From CANJDH01 sp964443245 (lineage in GTDB: Bacteria; Pseudomonadota; Gammaproteobacteria; Burkholderiales; JAEUOS01), in contig CAYUEG010000004.1 in the NCBI GenBank assembly GCA_964443245.1, forward strand, positions 6,088 through 70,087: a stretch of 64,000 bases of DNA. The letters run 5' to 3'. The position numbers and the translations under genes were made by a program. How positions within the stretch are numbered: the stretch's first letter is position 1; every line of letters begins with the position of its first letter. The notes below the pieces were generated by a model. The model was not told the DNA's origin and ran no database searches. It was given only the letters and a program-made list of their open reading frames with translations. Shown here piece after piece: positions 42,579 through 50,830 of this stretch.

Positions 42579-44713
42579 GCGGGGTCTGCCAACCCCGTTG
42601 CAACGATATGCTCGATCAACTGGTTGGCATTTTCGAAACGGTCGATGGCTTTTTTCGCCATCATCTTGTCAATCACCCCCTGGTACATCTCCAGACCCGC
42701 AGGCAGGCGCGGAATCGGTGCGTTGACATGTTGGTACATGAGGGCCTGCGCATTGTCAGCCTGGAAAGGTCGGCGCCCAGTCAGCATCTCGAAGAACACC
42801 ACGCCCAGGCTGTAGATGTCGGTACGCTGGTCAACCGCCAGGCCAAGCGCCTGTTCCGGTGCAAGGTAGTAGGGTGTGCCAAAAACTTCGCCATGCTTGG
42901 TGCGGTTGAATCCGGAATCAAGCTGTTTGGCAATGCCGAAGTCGGCGAGACCCAAACTGCCATCAGCCCGGATCATCACGTTGTCCGGCTTCATGTCGCG
43001 GTGCACGATGCCTTGGGCATGAACGGCGGTCAAGGCACCCGCCACCTGCAGCAGGATGGCCACAGCCACATTCGGTGCGATTCCCTTCGCGATCAGTTCG
43101 CGCAGGTCTCCACCGGGAAAATACTCCATCGCAATGTAGGCATGGTTTTCACTGAAACCCTGGTGAAAGATGCGCGCGACATTCGGGTGGTTGATCTGCG
43201 ATACCAGGGCAAATTCCTGCAAAAATCGGTCCATCATCTCGCCGGAAGCTTCATCCCCGTCCTGCGCGATCGGCAGCAACTTCAGCACATGCTGCGCCTG
43301 TGTCGCCACTTCTTCTGCCAGGAAAACCTCCGACATGCCACCCTCACCGAGTTTCTTGACCAGCTTGTAGCCTTCGACATTGATCGGCGCGATGGTGCGT
43401 TGCTCTCCCGAGAGGGAGGTCATCCGCTGTTGCGTTCCCATGCCGCGCTGCGAGGCCGCGGCGATGATGTTGCTGTTCGCCATGACCGCAGCAGTGATGA
43501 GGTCATAAAACTGGGTGTCCGCCCCGGGTCGGGCAGCCAGACCGACGATCTCGACGATATCCACCGTACCGGTACGCCCCTTGACGGCCAGTTGACCGCC
43601 TCGCCCGGTGGTGTAGCGGCGGCCCGCGGCTGTGGAGGTCATCTTGCTGGCGACGATACTCCAGCCCAGTTCTTTGGTCTTGCCTTCCAGGCGCGAAGCA
43701 ATGTTGACCGTGTCGCCAATCACCGTGGTTTCTGCCGCAGGCCCGGACCCCATGCGGCACACTGACACATCGCCGGTATGAACGCCCACGCCAATGGCAA
43801 ACTCGGGCAACTGCCGGCCCGGAAACTTCTCGCGAATCCACGGCTTGAACCGATGGGCCGCCAGAACCATCAGCACAGCCGCCTTGAGCGCCCGCTCGGC
43901 ATGATCCTTGCCACCGTTGCGCGCATCAAACAAGGCCACCAGGCCATCCCCCAGGAACTTCACGATCCAGCCTGATTGATCGAGAATCGGTTCACATGCC
44001 TGGCCAAAAAACGCATTGAGGAACTCGACCACCTGCTCGGCCGTGAGTATCTCCGAAAAGGTCGTGAAATTGCGAATGTCGGCAAACAGGACAGTGCCAT
44101 GCACGGTCTCGCGGTTCGTGGTCGCGCGCGAATCCGGCGGCGAGGTCGCTTCATCATCCAAGGCCAGGCGGTCGCGAAAATCAAGGCCCCGGCGGGAACG
44201 CGTCCTGGTCAAACCGGCGATCTCGCCACTGAGCGCCTGATGTGAGGAGGTCTGGTTATTGGCAACGACCGGCGCTTGCGGGACCACCAGACCCGCGCCG
44301 GACGGCGGCGTGACCACCTGCAGCAGATCCGACTGGCGCAGGTTTTCGACGCGCTTCAGGCGACCGGTAATCGCATTGAGCAACTCGGCTCGCTTGACCG
44401 GTTTGGACAGGAAGTCGTCCGCCCCCAGATTCATGCTCTTGCGGAAATTCTCGCGATCATCCAGCGCCGTCAGAAAAATGACGGGAATTGATGAAGTCTG
44501 TTCATTGGCACGCACCGCCGCGAGCATGCCGAAGCCGTCCATGTTGGGCATCTGCACATCCGACACGATCACATCCGGGCGATTGCTCACTGCCATCTGC
44601 AGGCCCTGCAGCCCGTCGGATGCGGTCATCACATCATGGCTGGCAGATGCAAGATGCAGTCGCACCAACTCACGGATGGTCGGATCGTCTTCGACAACAA
44701 GAATGCTGGCCAC
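42575..44713 (-). CDS. receiver + class III adenylate cyclase + Ser/Thr kinase fusion
   Basis: From GTG 44713 (MASILVVEDD) the protein has 712 residues; a TTG at 44782 is the alternative start. Residues 1-120 are a receiver with phospho-acceptor Asp52 and Lys104. Residues about 203-390 are a class III cyclase: metal ligands Asp212 (FADIRNFT) and Asp256 (GDG), adenine-specifying Lys252 and Thr330, and transition-state Asn337 and Arg341 (TVNIASRLEG). Thr at the second base-specifying site is the class IIIb pattern. Residues about 449-705 are a complete Hanks kinase: Lys478, HRDMKPDN with Asp573, DFG Asp591 and GTPYYLAPEQ. All three catalytic sites look intact. The gene overlaps the hybrid kinase by 4 bp. 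Confidence 0.93.
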   Translation of the reverse strand: MASILVVEDDPTIRELVRLHLASASHDVMTASDGLQGLQMAVSNRPDVIVSDVQMPNMDGFGMLAAVRANEQTSSIPVIFLTALDDRENFRKSMNLGADDFLSKPVKRAELLNAITGRLKRVENLRQSDLLQVVTPPSGAGLVVPQAPVVANNQTSSHQALSGEIAGLTRTRSRRGLDFRDRLALDDEATSPPDSRATTNRETVHGTVLFADIRNFTTFSEILTAEQVVEFLNAFFGQACEPILDQSGWIVKFLGDGLVALFDARNGGKDHAERALKAAVLMVLAAHRFKPWIREKFPGRQLPEFAIGVGVHTGDVSVCRMGSGPAAETTVIGDTVNIASRLEGKTKELGWSIVASKMTSTAAGRRYTTGRGGQLAVKGRTGTVDIVEIVGLAARPGADTQFYDLITAAVMANSNIIAAASQRGMGTQQRMTSLSGEQRTIAPINVEGYKLVKKLGEGGMSEVFLAEEVATQAQHVLKLLPIAQDGDEASGEMMDRFLQEFALVSQINHPNVARIFHQGFSENHAYIAMEYFPGGDLRELIAKGIAPNVAVAILLQVAGALTAVHAQGIVHRDMKPDNVMIRADGSLGLADFGIAKQLDSGFNRTKHGEVFGTPYYLAPEQALGLAVDQRTDIYSLGVVFFEMLTGRRPFQADNAQALMYQHVNAPIPRLPAGLEMYQGVIDKMMAKKAIDRFENANQLIEHIVATGLADPA

Positions 44714-45092
44714 AGGCGATGGGAGGTGTGAGCGAAAGGTCAGTCGGGAAGCGGGAACTGGCGGTCTGAATCGCTGGTGCAATCAGCCTTCGCAACAACA
44801 TGCGACCAACCCGGCTGCGACCAAGACGGCATCATTATCCCATTGTACCAATGCACCTGTCATGCCGACGATGAAGTCTGCAAACAATCTTTAAATCCAC
44901 TCCGCGCCAACGGTAAAAACCTGGCGTTCGCGCGCCGAACAGGCTATCGAACCTACCCAAGGCAGGATCCAATGCGCGACGATGGACCAAACGAGCCAGC
45001 TCTTCGCTTGGTCAGGCATCCCGGCAATACGCCTACCTTGAGGGCGGCGCGCGCCGTACCGCCCCCTATCCGGGAATCGCAAGGCGGGGCGG
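44714..45092. other. 379-bp intergenic region
   Basis: No convincing gene, RNA or strong promoter is visible between clpB and the receiver-cyclase-kinase gene. It holds the clpB hairpin at one end and an imperfect inverted repeat GACCAA...TTGGTC near 44987. It probably contains the promoter for the downstream signalling operon, but I cannot pick out the boxes. Confidence 0.5.
45059..45092 (-). terminator. GC hairpin directly after clpB
   Basis: CCGCCCC (45059-45065) and GGGGCGG (45086-45092) can pair. The stem begins at the base after the clpB stop. No T-run follows, so this is only a possible terminator. Confidence 0.35.
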
Positions 45093-47723
45093 CTAGGCCG
45101 CCTTGGCGGGCCGCACGGGGCGCACGCTGGCCCCCGCCCGCTCGAACACGAAGCCGCCGCCCTTTACATCGATCCGGATCGTATCCTTGGGCCCGAATTC
45201 ACCCGCCAGGATCTTTTTCGACAGCGCATTCTCGATGGAAGCCTGGATCGCGCGCTTGAGTGGCCGCGCGCCATAGACCGGATCGAAACCGGCAGACGCA
45301 ATTTCCGTCAACGCGGCATCGGTGATCTCGAGTTCCAGATCCATCTTGCGCAAGCGCGCTTCGAGGCGTTTCAGCTGAATCTTCGCAATCGCCTTGATAT
45401 TCGCCTCGTTGAGTGCGTGGAACACCACGATCTCGTCAATGCGATTGACGAACTCCGGGCGAAAATGGGTCTTCACTTCGGCCATCACGGCGATCTTCAT
45501 CACCTCCGGGTCATCACCCGCCATGCTCTGGATCTTGTGCGATCCCAGATTGGAAGTCATCACGATGACGGTATTCTTGAAATCGATGGTGCGGCCCTGG
45601 CCATCGGTCATGCGTCCATCATCGAGGGCCTGCAGCAGGACGTTGAACACATCAGGGTGGGCCTTTTCCACCTCGTCGAGCAGGATGACGCAGTACGGCT
45701 TGCGCCGCACCGCTTCGGTCAGTTGCCCACCTTCGTCGTAACCCACGTAGCCGGGAGGCGCGCCAATCAGGCGGGCCACCGAGTGCTTCTCCATGTATTC
45801 ACTCATGTCAATGCGGATCATGGCTTCTTCCGAATCGAACAGGAACCCGGCCAGTGCCTTCGTAAGCTCGGTCTTGCCGACGCCGGTAGGTCCCAGGAAG
45901 AGGAAAGATCCATAGGGGCGGCCTTCGTCGGATAGTCCGGCGCGCGAGCGACGAATCGCGTCCGACACCAGACGTACGGCCTCATCCTGCCCGACCACAC
46001 GCTCATGCAACCTGTCTTCGATCTTGAGCAGCTTGTCGCGCTCACCCTGCATCAACTTCGATACCGGAATGCCGGTCGCACGGGCCACCACCTCGGCAAT
46101 CTCTTCGGCACCAACCTCCGTGCGCAGGAGCTTCGGCCCGGACTTCTTCACGATCTCGTTCTGTGAGCCGCCTTCAGCCTGCTTGAGTTGCGCCTCCAGC
46201 TTGGGCAACTTGCCGTACTGGATCTCGGCGACCTTGTCGAGCTGGCCCTTGCGCTGCAGGTCCGCCATCTGGGCACGCAGCTTGTCGATCTCTTCCTTGA
46301 TCGTGACACTGCCTTGCACCGCCGATTTCTCGGCTTTCCATATCTCCTCAAGGTCCGAGTACTCCTTGCCCAGACGCGTAATCTCCTCCTCGATCAGTTC
46401 GAGGCGCTTCTGTGAGGCTTCGTCTCGCTCCTTCTTCACGGCCTCGCGCTCGATCTTCAACTGGATCAGGCGCCGGTCAAGCTTGTCCATCACTTCGGGT
46501 TTGGAGTCAATTTCCAGCTTGATGCGCGCCGCTGCCTCATCGATCAGATCAATCGCCTTGTCCGGCAAAAAGCGGTCGGTGATGTAGCGATGGGACAGTT
46601 CGGCTGCCGCCACAATTGCGGGATCGGTGATGTCGACACCATGGTGCAGCTCGTAGCGCTCCTTCAGGCCGCGCAGGATGGCCACCGTTGATTCGACACT
46701 GGGCTCACCGACCAGAACCTTCTGGAAGCGGCGCTCAAGCGCAGCGTCCTTCTCGACGTATTTGCGGTATTCATCCAGGGTAGTGGCCCCGACACAATGC
46801 AGTTCACCGCGCGCCAGAGCCGGTTTGAGCATGTTGCCGGCATCCATGGCACCTTCTGCCTTGCCTGCCCCCACCATGGTGTGCAGTTCGTCGATGAAGA
46901 CGATCGTCTGGCCCTCATCCTTGGCCAGATCCTTGAGCACCGCCTTGAGCCGCTCTTCAAATTCGCCACGATACTTGGCACCGGCAATCAGGGCGGCCAT
47001 GTCGAGAGACAGCACCCGCTTGCCTTTGAGACTGTCCGGCACTTCGCCGTTGACGATGCGTTGCGCCAAGCCTTCCACAATTGCGGTTTTGCCTACGCCC
47101 GGCTCACCAATCAGCACGGGGTTGTTCTTGGTGCGGCGCTGCAACACCTGAATCGTGCGGCGAATCTCGTCATCCCTGCCGATGACCGGATCAAGCTTGC
47201 CATTGCGGGCACGTTCGGTCAGGTCAATGGTGTATTTCTTCAGCGCCTCGCGCTGGTCTTCGGATTCCTGGGAGTTGACCTTGGCGCCGCCGCGCATCGC
47301 CTCGATCGCGGCCTCCAGCGCTTTCCTGCTGACACCGGATTCCTTCAGCGCACGCCCTGCATCGCCCTTGTCATCGATCACGGCGAGAAGAAACATCTCG
47401 GAAGCGATGTACTCGTCGCCCCGCCTCTGTGCTTCCTTGTCAGCCAGGTTGAGCAGTTGCGAAAGGGTGCGGGAGACCTGCACGTCGCCACCGTGGCCCT
47501 CCACCTTGGGCAAGCGCTCGATGGCGTTCTTGAGCTCGGTTTTCAGGCGGGGGACCTGTGCCCCGGCACGGGCCAACAGGGACGCCGCCGCGCCGTCGTC
47601 CTGATTGAGCAAGGCTTGCAGGACGTGCTGTGGCTCGATGAACTGCTGGTCGGCACCCACCGCGAGGCTTTGGGCGTCCGCTAGGGCCTGCTGGAACTTG
47701 GTGGTCAGTTTGTCTGTTCGCAT
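45093..47723 (-). CDS. clpB: ATP-dependent disaggregase ClpB
   Basis: The 876-residue hexameric AAA+ chaperone has an N domain (1-145), NBD1 with Walker A GEPGVGKT (206-213), a coiled-coil middle domain (about 410-530; KEEIDKLRAQMADLQRKGQ) and NBD2 with GPTGVGKTELTKAL near residue 607. It rescues aggregated proteins with DnaK. A sigma-32 promoter lies 34-62 nt before the ATG. It sits between two halves of the kinase/cyclase neighbourhood but belongs to the heat-shock regulon; there is no evidence that it is part of the signalling circuit. Confidence 0.98.
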   Translation of the reverse strand: MRTDKLTTKFQQALADAQSLAVGADQQFIEPQHVLQALLNQDDGAAASLLARAGAQVPRLKTELKNAIERLPKVEGHGGDVQVSRTLSQLLNLADKEAQRRGDEYIASEMFLLAVIDDKGDAGRALKESGVSRKALEAAIEAMRGGAKVNSQESEDQREALKKYTIDLTERARNGKLDPVIGRDDEIRRTIQVLQRRTKNNPVLIGEPGVGKTAIVEGLAQRIVNGEVPDSLKGKRVLSLDMAALIAGAKYRGEFEERLKAVLKDLAKDEGQTIVFIDELHTMVGAGKAEGAMDAGNMLKPALARGELHCVGATTLDEYRKYVEKDAALERRFQKVLVGEPSVESTVAILRGLKERYELHHGVDITDPAIVAAAELSHRYITDRFLPDKAIDLIDEAAARIKLEIDSKPEVMDKLDRRLIQLKIEREAVKKERDEASQKRLELIEEEITRLGKEYSDLEEIWKAEKSAVQGSVTIKEEIDKLRAQMADLQRKGQLDKVAEIQYGKLPKLEAQLKQAEGGSQNEIVKKSGPKLLRTEVGAEEIAEVVARATGIPVSKLMQGERDKLLKIEDRLHERVVGQDEAVRLVSDAIRRSRAGLSDEGRPYGSFLFLGPTGVGKTELTKALAGFLFDSEEAMIRIDMSEYMEKHSVARLIGAPPGYVGYDEGGQLTEAVRRKPYCVILLDEVEKAHPDVFNVLLQALDDGRMTDGQGRTIDFKNTVIVMTSNLGSHKIQSMAGDDPEVMKIAVMAEVKTHFRPEFVNRIDEIVVFHALNEANIKAIAKIQLKRLEARLRKMDLELEITDAALTEIASAGFDPVYGARPLKRAIQASIENALSKKILAGEFGPKDTIRIDVKGGGFVFERAGASVRPVRPAKAA

Positions 47724-47756
47724 GATCTGGTTAGCACAAAAAGGAATTCACCGGGT

Positions 47757-47784
47757 ATTTGGGGAGCCGGGAAGCATTTTTCAA
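47757..47784 (-). promoter_or_regulatory. sigma-32 (heat-shock) promoter of clpB
   Basis: On the minus strand TTGAAA (47784-47779), a 14-nt spacer and CCCCAAAT (47764-47757) closely match the RpoH consensus. The predicted leader is about 27 nt. Confidence 0.8.
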
Positions 47785-47871
47785 TAACGAACGAGCGTTC
47801 GATTTGACTTGGCGCAAACTTCGGCCTAGCATGACCCCTTTTGATGCACCTTGGGAAGAATCTCCGCTAAG

Positions 47872-47900
47872 TTGCTTTGCCAAAACATCTTTCCTATAGC
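47872..47900 (+). promoter_or_regulatory. possible sigma-70 promoter of the kinase pair at 47955
   Basis: TTGCTT (47872-47877), a 17-nt spacer and TATAGC (47895-47900) lie 54 nt before the GTG at 47955. The match is moderate. It would drive the unknown gene and the cNMP-binding kinase together. Confidence 0.4.
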
Positions 47901-47954
47901 TGTTCTGATTGCAGAAGCATGCACTGCGCACAGTTGTGAGGAATCTCCAGTAAC

Positions 47955-48497
47955 GTGACAATCCATCAACTCCAGGTGGCATTTGATGCCGCCGAAGACC
48001 GGCTCCTGTTTCGCCTCACCACGACAGCCCAGGAGGAGTTTCGGGTGTTTTTGACGCGCCGCTTCGTGCGCGGGCTTTGGCCATTGCTGCAGAAGACCAT
48101 CGATTCGAAGATCGCCGTGAAAGCCCCGCAAGCTGACTCCCGCCGCGAGGTCGTGGCGTTTGAACACCAAAGGGCCATCAACGCGACCGACTTTCGCACC
48201 CCGTTCCAGGAACCAGCGCCCGAAACGCCGCGCCTGTTTCCGCTCGGACCAACCCCCTATGTGGCAACGCAGGGCAATGTGCGCCTGGAAGGCGACAGTT
48301 TCAAGCTTGCCCTCAATCCGGCGCGGGGCCAGGGAATTGAAATCGGCCTTGATGATCGACTCATGCACTCTTTTTGCCGCCTGCTGGCACAAGCCGTCCA
48401 AAGCGCCGACTGGGACTTGCCGTTCCTGCCGGCACAGGTTTCCCCATCGCAAGAAGCGAATATCGCTCCCACCACCGCCAACCGGATGCTGAACTGA
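47955..48497 (+). CDS. protein of unknown function, upstream of cNMP-binding kinase
   Basis: The 180-residue soluble protein starts at GTG 47955, with GAGGAA upstream. It opens TIHQLQVAFDAAEDRLLFRL and has a basic helical stretch EFRVFLTRRFVRGLWPLL. A second half is predicted rich in beta strands (NVRLEGDSFKLALNPARGQG). There is no signal peptide, membrane segment or motif I recognise. The kinase ATG is 2 nt after its stop, so the two are surely one operon; it could be a substrate, adaptor or inhibitor of the kinase. Confidence 0.75.
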   Translation: MTIHQLQVAFDAAEDRLLFRLTTTAQEEFRVFLTRRFVRGLWPLLQKTIDSKIAVKAPQADSRREVVAFEHQRAINATDFRTPFQEPAPETPRLFPLGPTPYVATQGNVRLEGDSFKLALNPARGQGIEIGLDDRLMHSFCRLLAQAVQSADWDLPFLPAQVSPSQEANIAPTTANRMLN

Positions 48498-48498
48498 C

Positions 48499-49818
48499 AT
48501 GTTTGAACTGGTCGAACGAATCGGCAAGTATGAGATCGTCCGCGAACTCGGAGAAGGTGCGACCTCAAAGGTCTATCTGGGCCATGACGCGTTTTCCAAT
48601 CGCGACGTGGCGATCAAGGTGTTCTCCGGCGGCGCCGCCACCAACTCCGAATCGCGCACGATGCAGCATCGCGGCTTCATGGCCGAAGCCGGGCTGGTCG
48701 GCAAGCTGACCCATCCGCACATTGTCGAGATTTACGATGCCGGCACCGAAAATGACCTCAACTATGTGGTCATGGAGTACGTCAAGGGCAGCACCCTGGA
48801 AGCGCACGCCGAGCCGCACAACCTGCTACCGGTGGGAAAGGTGGTGGAAATCATCTTCAAATGCGTGCGCGCGCTCGACATGGCCATGCGCGAGGGCATC
48901 ATCCATCGCGACATCAAGCCGGGCAACATCCTGCTGACGGACACCGGCGACATCAAGATTTCCGACTTCGGCGCAGCGGTGCACGCGCGCGGCAGCGAAA
49001 CGACCGGCACCATCGAACAAACCTCGGAAGGCATCATTGGCTCCCCCGGATACATGTCACCCGAACAGGTGCGCAATGACACCCTGACGCATCAGACCGA
49101 CATCTATTCCCTCGGTGTGGTCATGTACCGCCTGCTGACCGGCAAGCTGCCTTTCAATGCCAGCAATCAGATGGGGCTGGCCTACGCCATCCTCAATACC
49201 GACCCCCCGCCTCCTTCGTCGCTGCGACCCAACCTGCCCCCGGTTCTGGATGACATCGTAATGGTGGCGATGGCCAAGGAGCGTGCCACCCGCTATGCCA
49301 ACTGGATCGAGTTCGGCAAAGACCTGACTGCGGCTTTTGGTCTGCTGCGCGCCGCAGATGAACTGGCCACCGATTCGGAGCAGTTCGAAGCCTTGCGGGC
49401 CCTGCCGTTTTTCGCCGAATTCAGCGATCCAGAGCTCTGGGAGGTGATTCGCCTGGCCACCTGGTCGGAACACAAGAAGGGCGACGTGCTGATCGCCGAA
49501 GGCAGTCCTGGCGATGCGCTCTACGTGCTGGTGGACGGCGAGGTTCAGGCCAGCCTGCGCGGTGCCAAGATCAACTCCATCAAGCGCGGCGGCTGTTTCG
49601 GGGAAATGAGCTACTTCAATGATCGCTCACAACGCCGATCCACCACCATCACCGCCTCAACGGACTGCGACGTCATCCAGTTGGCCGGCCCGGCTTTGCG
49701 CAATGCCAGTGACGGTGTTCAGGCGGAGTTCAACAAGGCCTGCCTGCAGGTGCTGATCGAGCGTTTGCAGCAGATGAACACCCGGCTGGCTTTGCTCAAG
49801 GCAGGTGACGAGAGCTGA
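48499..49818 (+). CDS. Ser/Thr protein kinase with C-terminal cyclic-nucleotide-binding domain
   Basis: The protein has 439 residues. Residues 11-280 are a complete Hanks kinase: LGEGATSKV loop, Lys40 in VAIK, HRDIKPGN with Asp138, DFG with Asp156 and GSPGYMSPEQ. Residues about 300-420 are a CRP/PKA-type cyclic-nucleotide-binding domain. In the phosphate-binding cassette GGCFGEMSYFNDRSQRR, Glu369 and Arg380, which contact the ribose and cyclic phosphate in known domains, are kept, followed by STTITA. The order is the reverse of a PKG (kinase first, sensor last). It is probably cytosolic and controlled by cAMP or cGMP; a candidate cAMP source lies 3.8 kb away (42575-44713). Confidence 0.93.
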   Translation: MFELVERIGKYEIVRELGEGATSKVYLGHDAFSNRDVAIKVFSGGAATNSESRTMQHRGFMAEAGLVGKLTHPHIVEIYDAGTENDLNYVVMEYVKGSTLEAHAEPHNLLPVGKVVEIIFKCVRALDMAMREGIIHRDIKPGNILLTDTGDIKISDFGAAVHARGSETTGTIEQTSEGIIGSPGYMSPEQVRNDTLTHQTDIYSLGVVMYRLLTGKLPFNASNQMGLAYAILNTDPPPPSSLRPNLPPVLDDIVMVAMAKERATRYANWIEFGKDLTAAFGLLRAADELATDSEQFEALRALPFFAEFSDPELWEVIRLATWSEHKKGDVLIAEGSPGDALYVLVDGEVQASLRGAKINSIKRGGCFGEMSYFNDRSQRRSTTITASTDCDVIQLAGPALRNASDGVQAEFNKACLQVLIERLQQMNTRLALLKAGDES

Positions 49819-49833
49819 GCCGGCTACGCCGTT

Positions 49834-50217
49834 TCAGCCATAAACCGCACGCCAGCTGGCAATGCCGGCAATGGTAGCCAGGAAAGAACCTGCCAAATGC
49901 AGGGCGCCGTGTAGCACGGCCAGGGCGTACTTGGCTTGCAGCAAGAGCGCCACACCTTCGGCCGAGAAGGTAGAAAAAGTGGTCAAGCCGCCCAGAAAGC
50001 CGGTGACGATGAAGAGCCGCCACTCCGGCGCGAGGCTGGCGTGCGCCGCAAAACCGGCTACGGCGATGCCGATCAGGTAGCCACCGACCAGATTTGCAGC
50101 CAGGGTACCGGGCGGCACAGCTGGATACCATGCGTTCATGGCCAGGCTAAGCCCCCACCGCAACCAGGCGCCAAGCGCGGCACCGACCCCGACCGCGGCG
50201 ATCGCGTAACCGGTCAT
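49834..50217 (-). CDS. crcB: fluoride exporter CrcB/Fluc
   Basis: From the ATG at 50217 (MTGYAIAAVGVG) the protein has 127 residues and four membrane helices. The family signatures are GTLAANLVGGYLIG and GFLGGLTTFSTFSAE, the latter being the Phe-box/TFSTF pore motif. It acts as an antiparallel dimer to expel fluoride. The open frame runs further upstream, but the longer N-terminus is not hydrophobic and runs into moaE. No fluoride riboswitch is seen before it. It converges on the cNMP-binding kinase with a 15-bp gap. Confidence 0.93.
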   Translation of the reverse strand: MTGYAIAAVGVGAALGAWLRWGLSLAMNAWYPAVPPGTLAANLVGGYLIGIAVAGFAAHASLAPEWRLFIVTGFLGGLTTFSTFSAEGVALLLQAKYALAVLHGALHLAGSFLATIAGIASWRAVYG

Positions 50218-50227
50218 GTGCCCAAAA

Positions 50228-50250
50228 CCGTTGGTGGGAGCCATTCCTGG
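50228..50250 (+). repeat. short palindromic repeat, copy 4 (before crcB)
   Basis: CCGTTGGTGGGAGCCATTCC shares the 13-nt core GTTGGTGGGAGC with the hemX and aldolase copies but has lost the right arm of the palindrome. It lies 11 nt before the crcB start in the moaE-crcB spacer. Confidence 0.55.
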
Positions 50251-50308
50251 CTGAACAACACGAGACCAGAGGTGAAACGGGCGACCACACGCATCGGGAT
50301 CGGCATCG

Positions 50309-50830
50309 TCACGTGCGGCTCTGCTTGCCGTCCGCACCCGCTTCTGCCTTGGTGCCCGCGCCGGCTGTCCACCTCGCTGCAGCATCGTCATCGCTGGCGC
50401 GCGCCTCAACCCAGCGGTCAGTACCCGCAGCGGTCGCCTCCTTCTTCCAGAATGGCGCCTGGGTTTTCAGGTAATCCATGATGAATTCACAGGCAGCGAA
50501 GGCTTCCCCGCGGTGCGCCCCCACCGTCACCACCAGCACAATCTGATCAAGCGGTTCAAGTCGTCCGACGCGATGAATGACCAGCGCATCAAAGATATCC
50601 CAGCGCCCTTTGGCCTCTGCCACAATCTTCTCCAGGGCCCGCTCGGTCATGCCCGGATAGTGCTCCAGTGTCATCGCCGATACCCCGGTGCCTTCGTTGA
50701 CGTCGCGCACCGTACCGACAAACGTGGCAATGGCGCCGATCTGGCGGGTCTGTGCCCCTTGCGATGCACGCAAGCCCGCCACCTCTGTCGTCAGATCAAA
50801 ATCTGCCTCCTGAACCCTTACCGGCATCAT
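50309..50830 (-). CDS. moaE: molybdopterin synthase catalytic subunit MoaE
   Basis: The protein has 173 residues from ATG 50830, which overlaps the moaD stop (TGATG). It transfers sulfur from MoaD thiocarboxylate to precursor Z. Conserved parts are ATFVGTVRDVNEG, LEHYPGMTERAL, the AHRGEAFAACEFIMDYLK signature and the catalytic Lys in FWKKE. The last 30 residues (Ala/Asp/Glu-rich) extend past the usual 150. It is the last gene of the moeA-moaD-moaE run. Confidence 0.96.
   Translation of the reverse strand: MMPVRVQEADFDLTTEVAGLRASQGAQTRQIGAIATFVGTVRDVNEGTGVSAMTLEHYPGMTERALEKIVAEAKGRWDIFDALVIHRVGRLEPLDQIVLVVTVGAHRGEAFAACEFIMDYLKTQAPFWKKEATAAGTDRWVEARASDDDAAARWTAGAGTKAEAGADGKQSRT

Noticed and set aside
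44984..45022. Inverted repeat GACCAA...TTGGTC as an operator for the signalling operon
   Set aside because: The arms are short and imperfect beyond 6 bp and the position relative to any promoter is unknown.
50218..50308. Fluoride riboswitch before crcB
   Set aside because: The spacer holds a degenerate palindromic repeat. The conserved core and pseudoknot of the crcB motif are not present.
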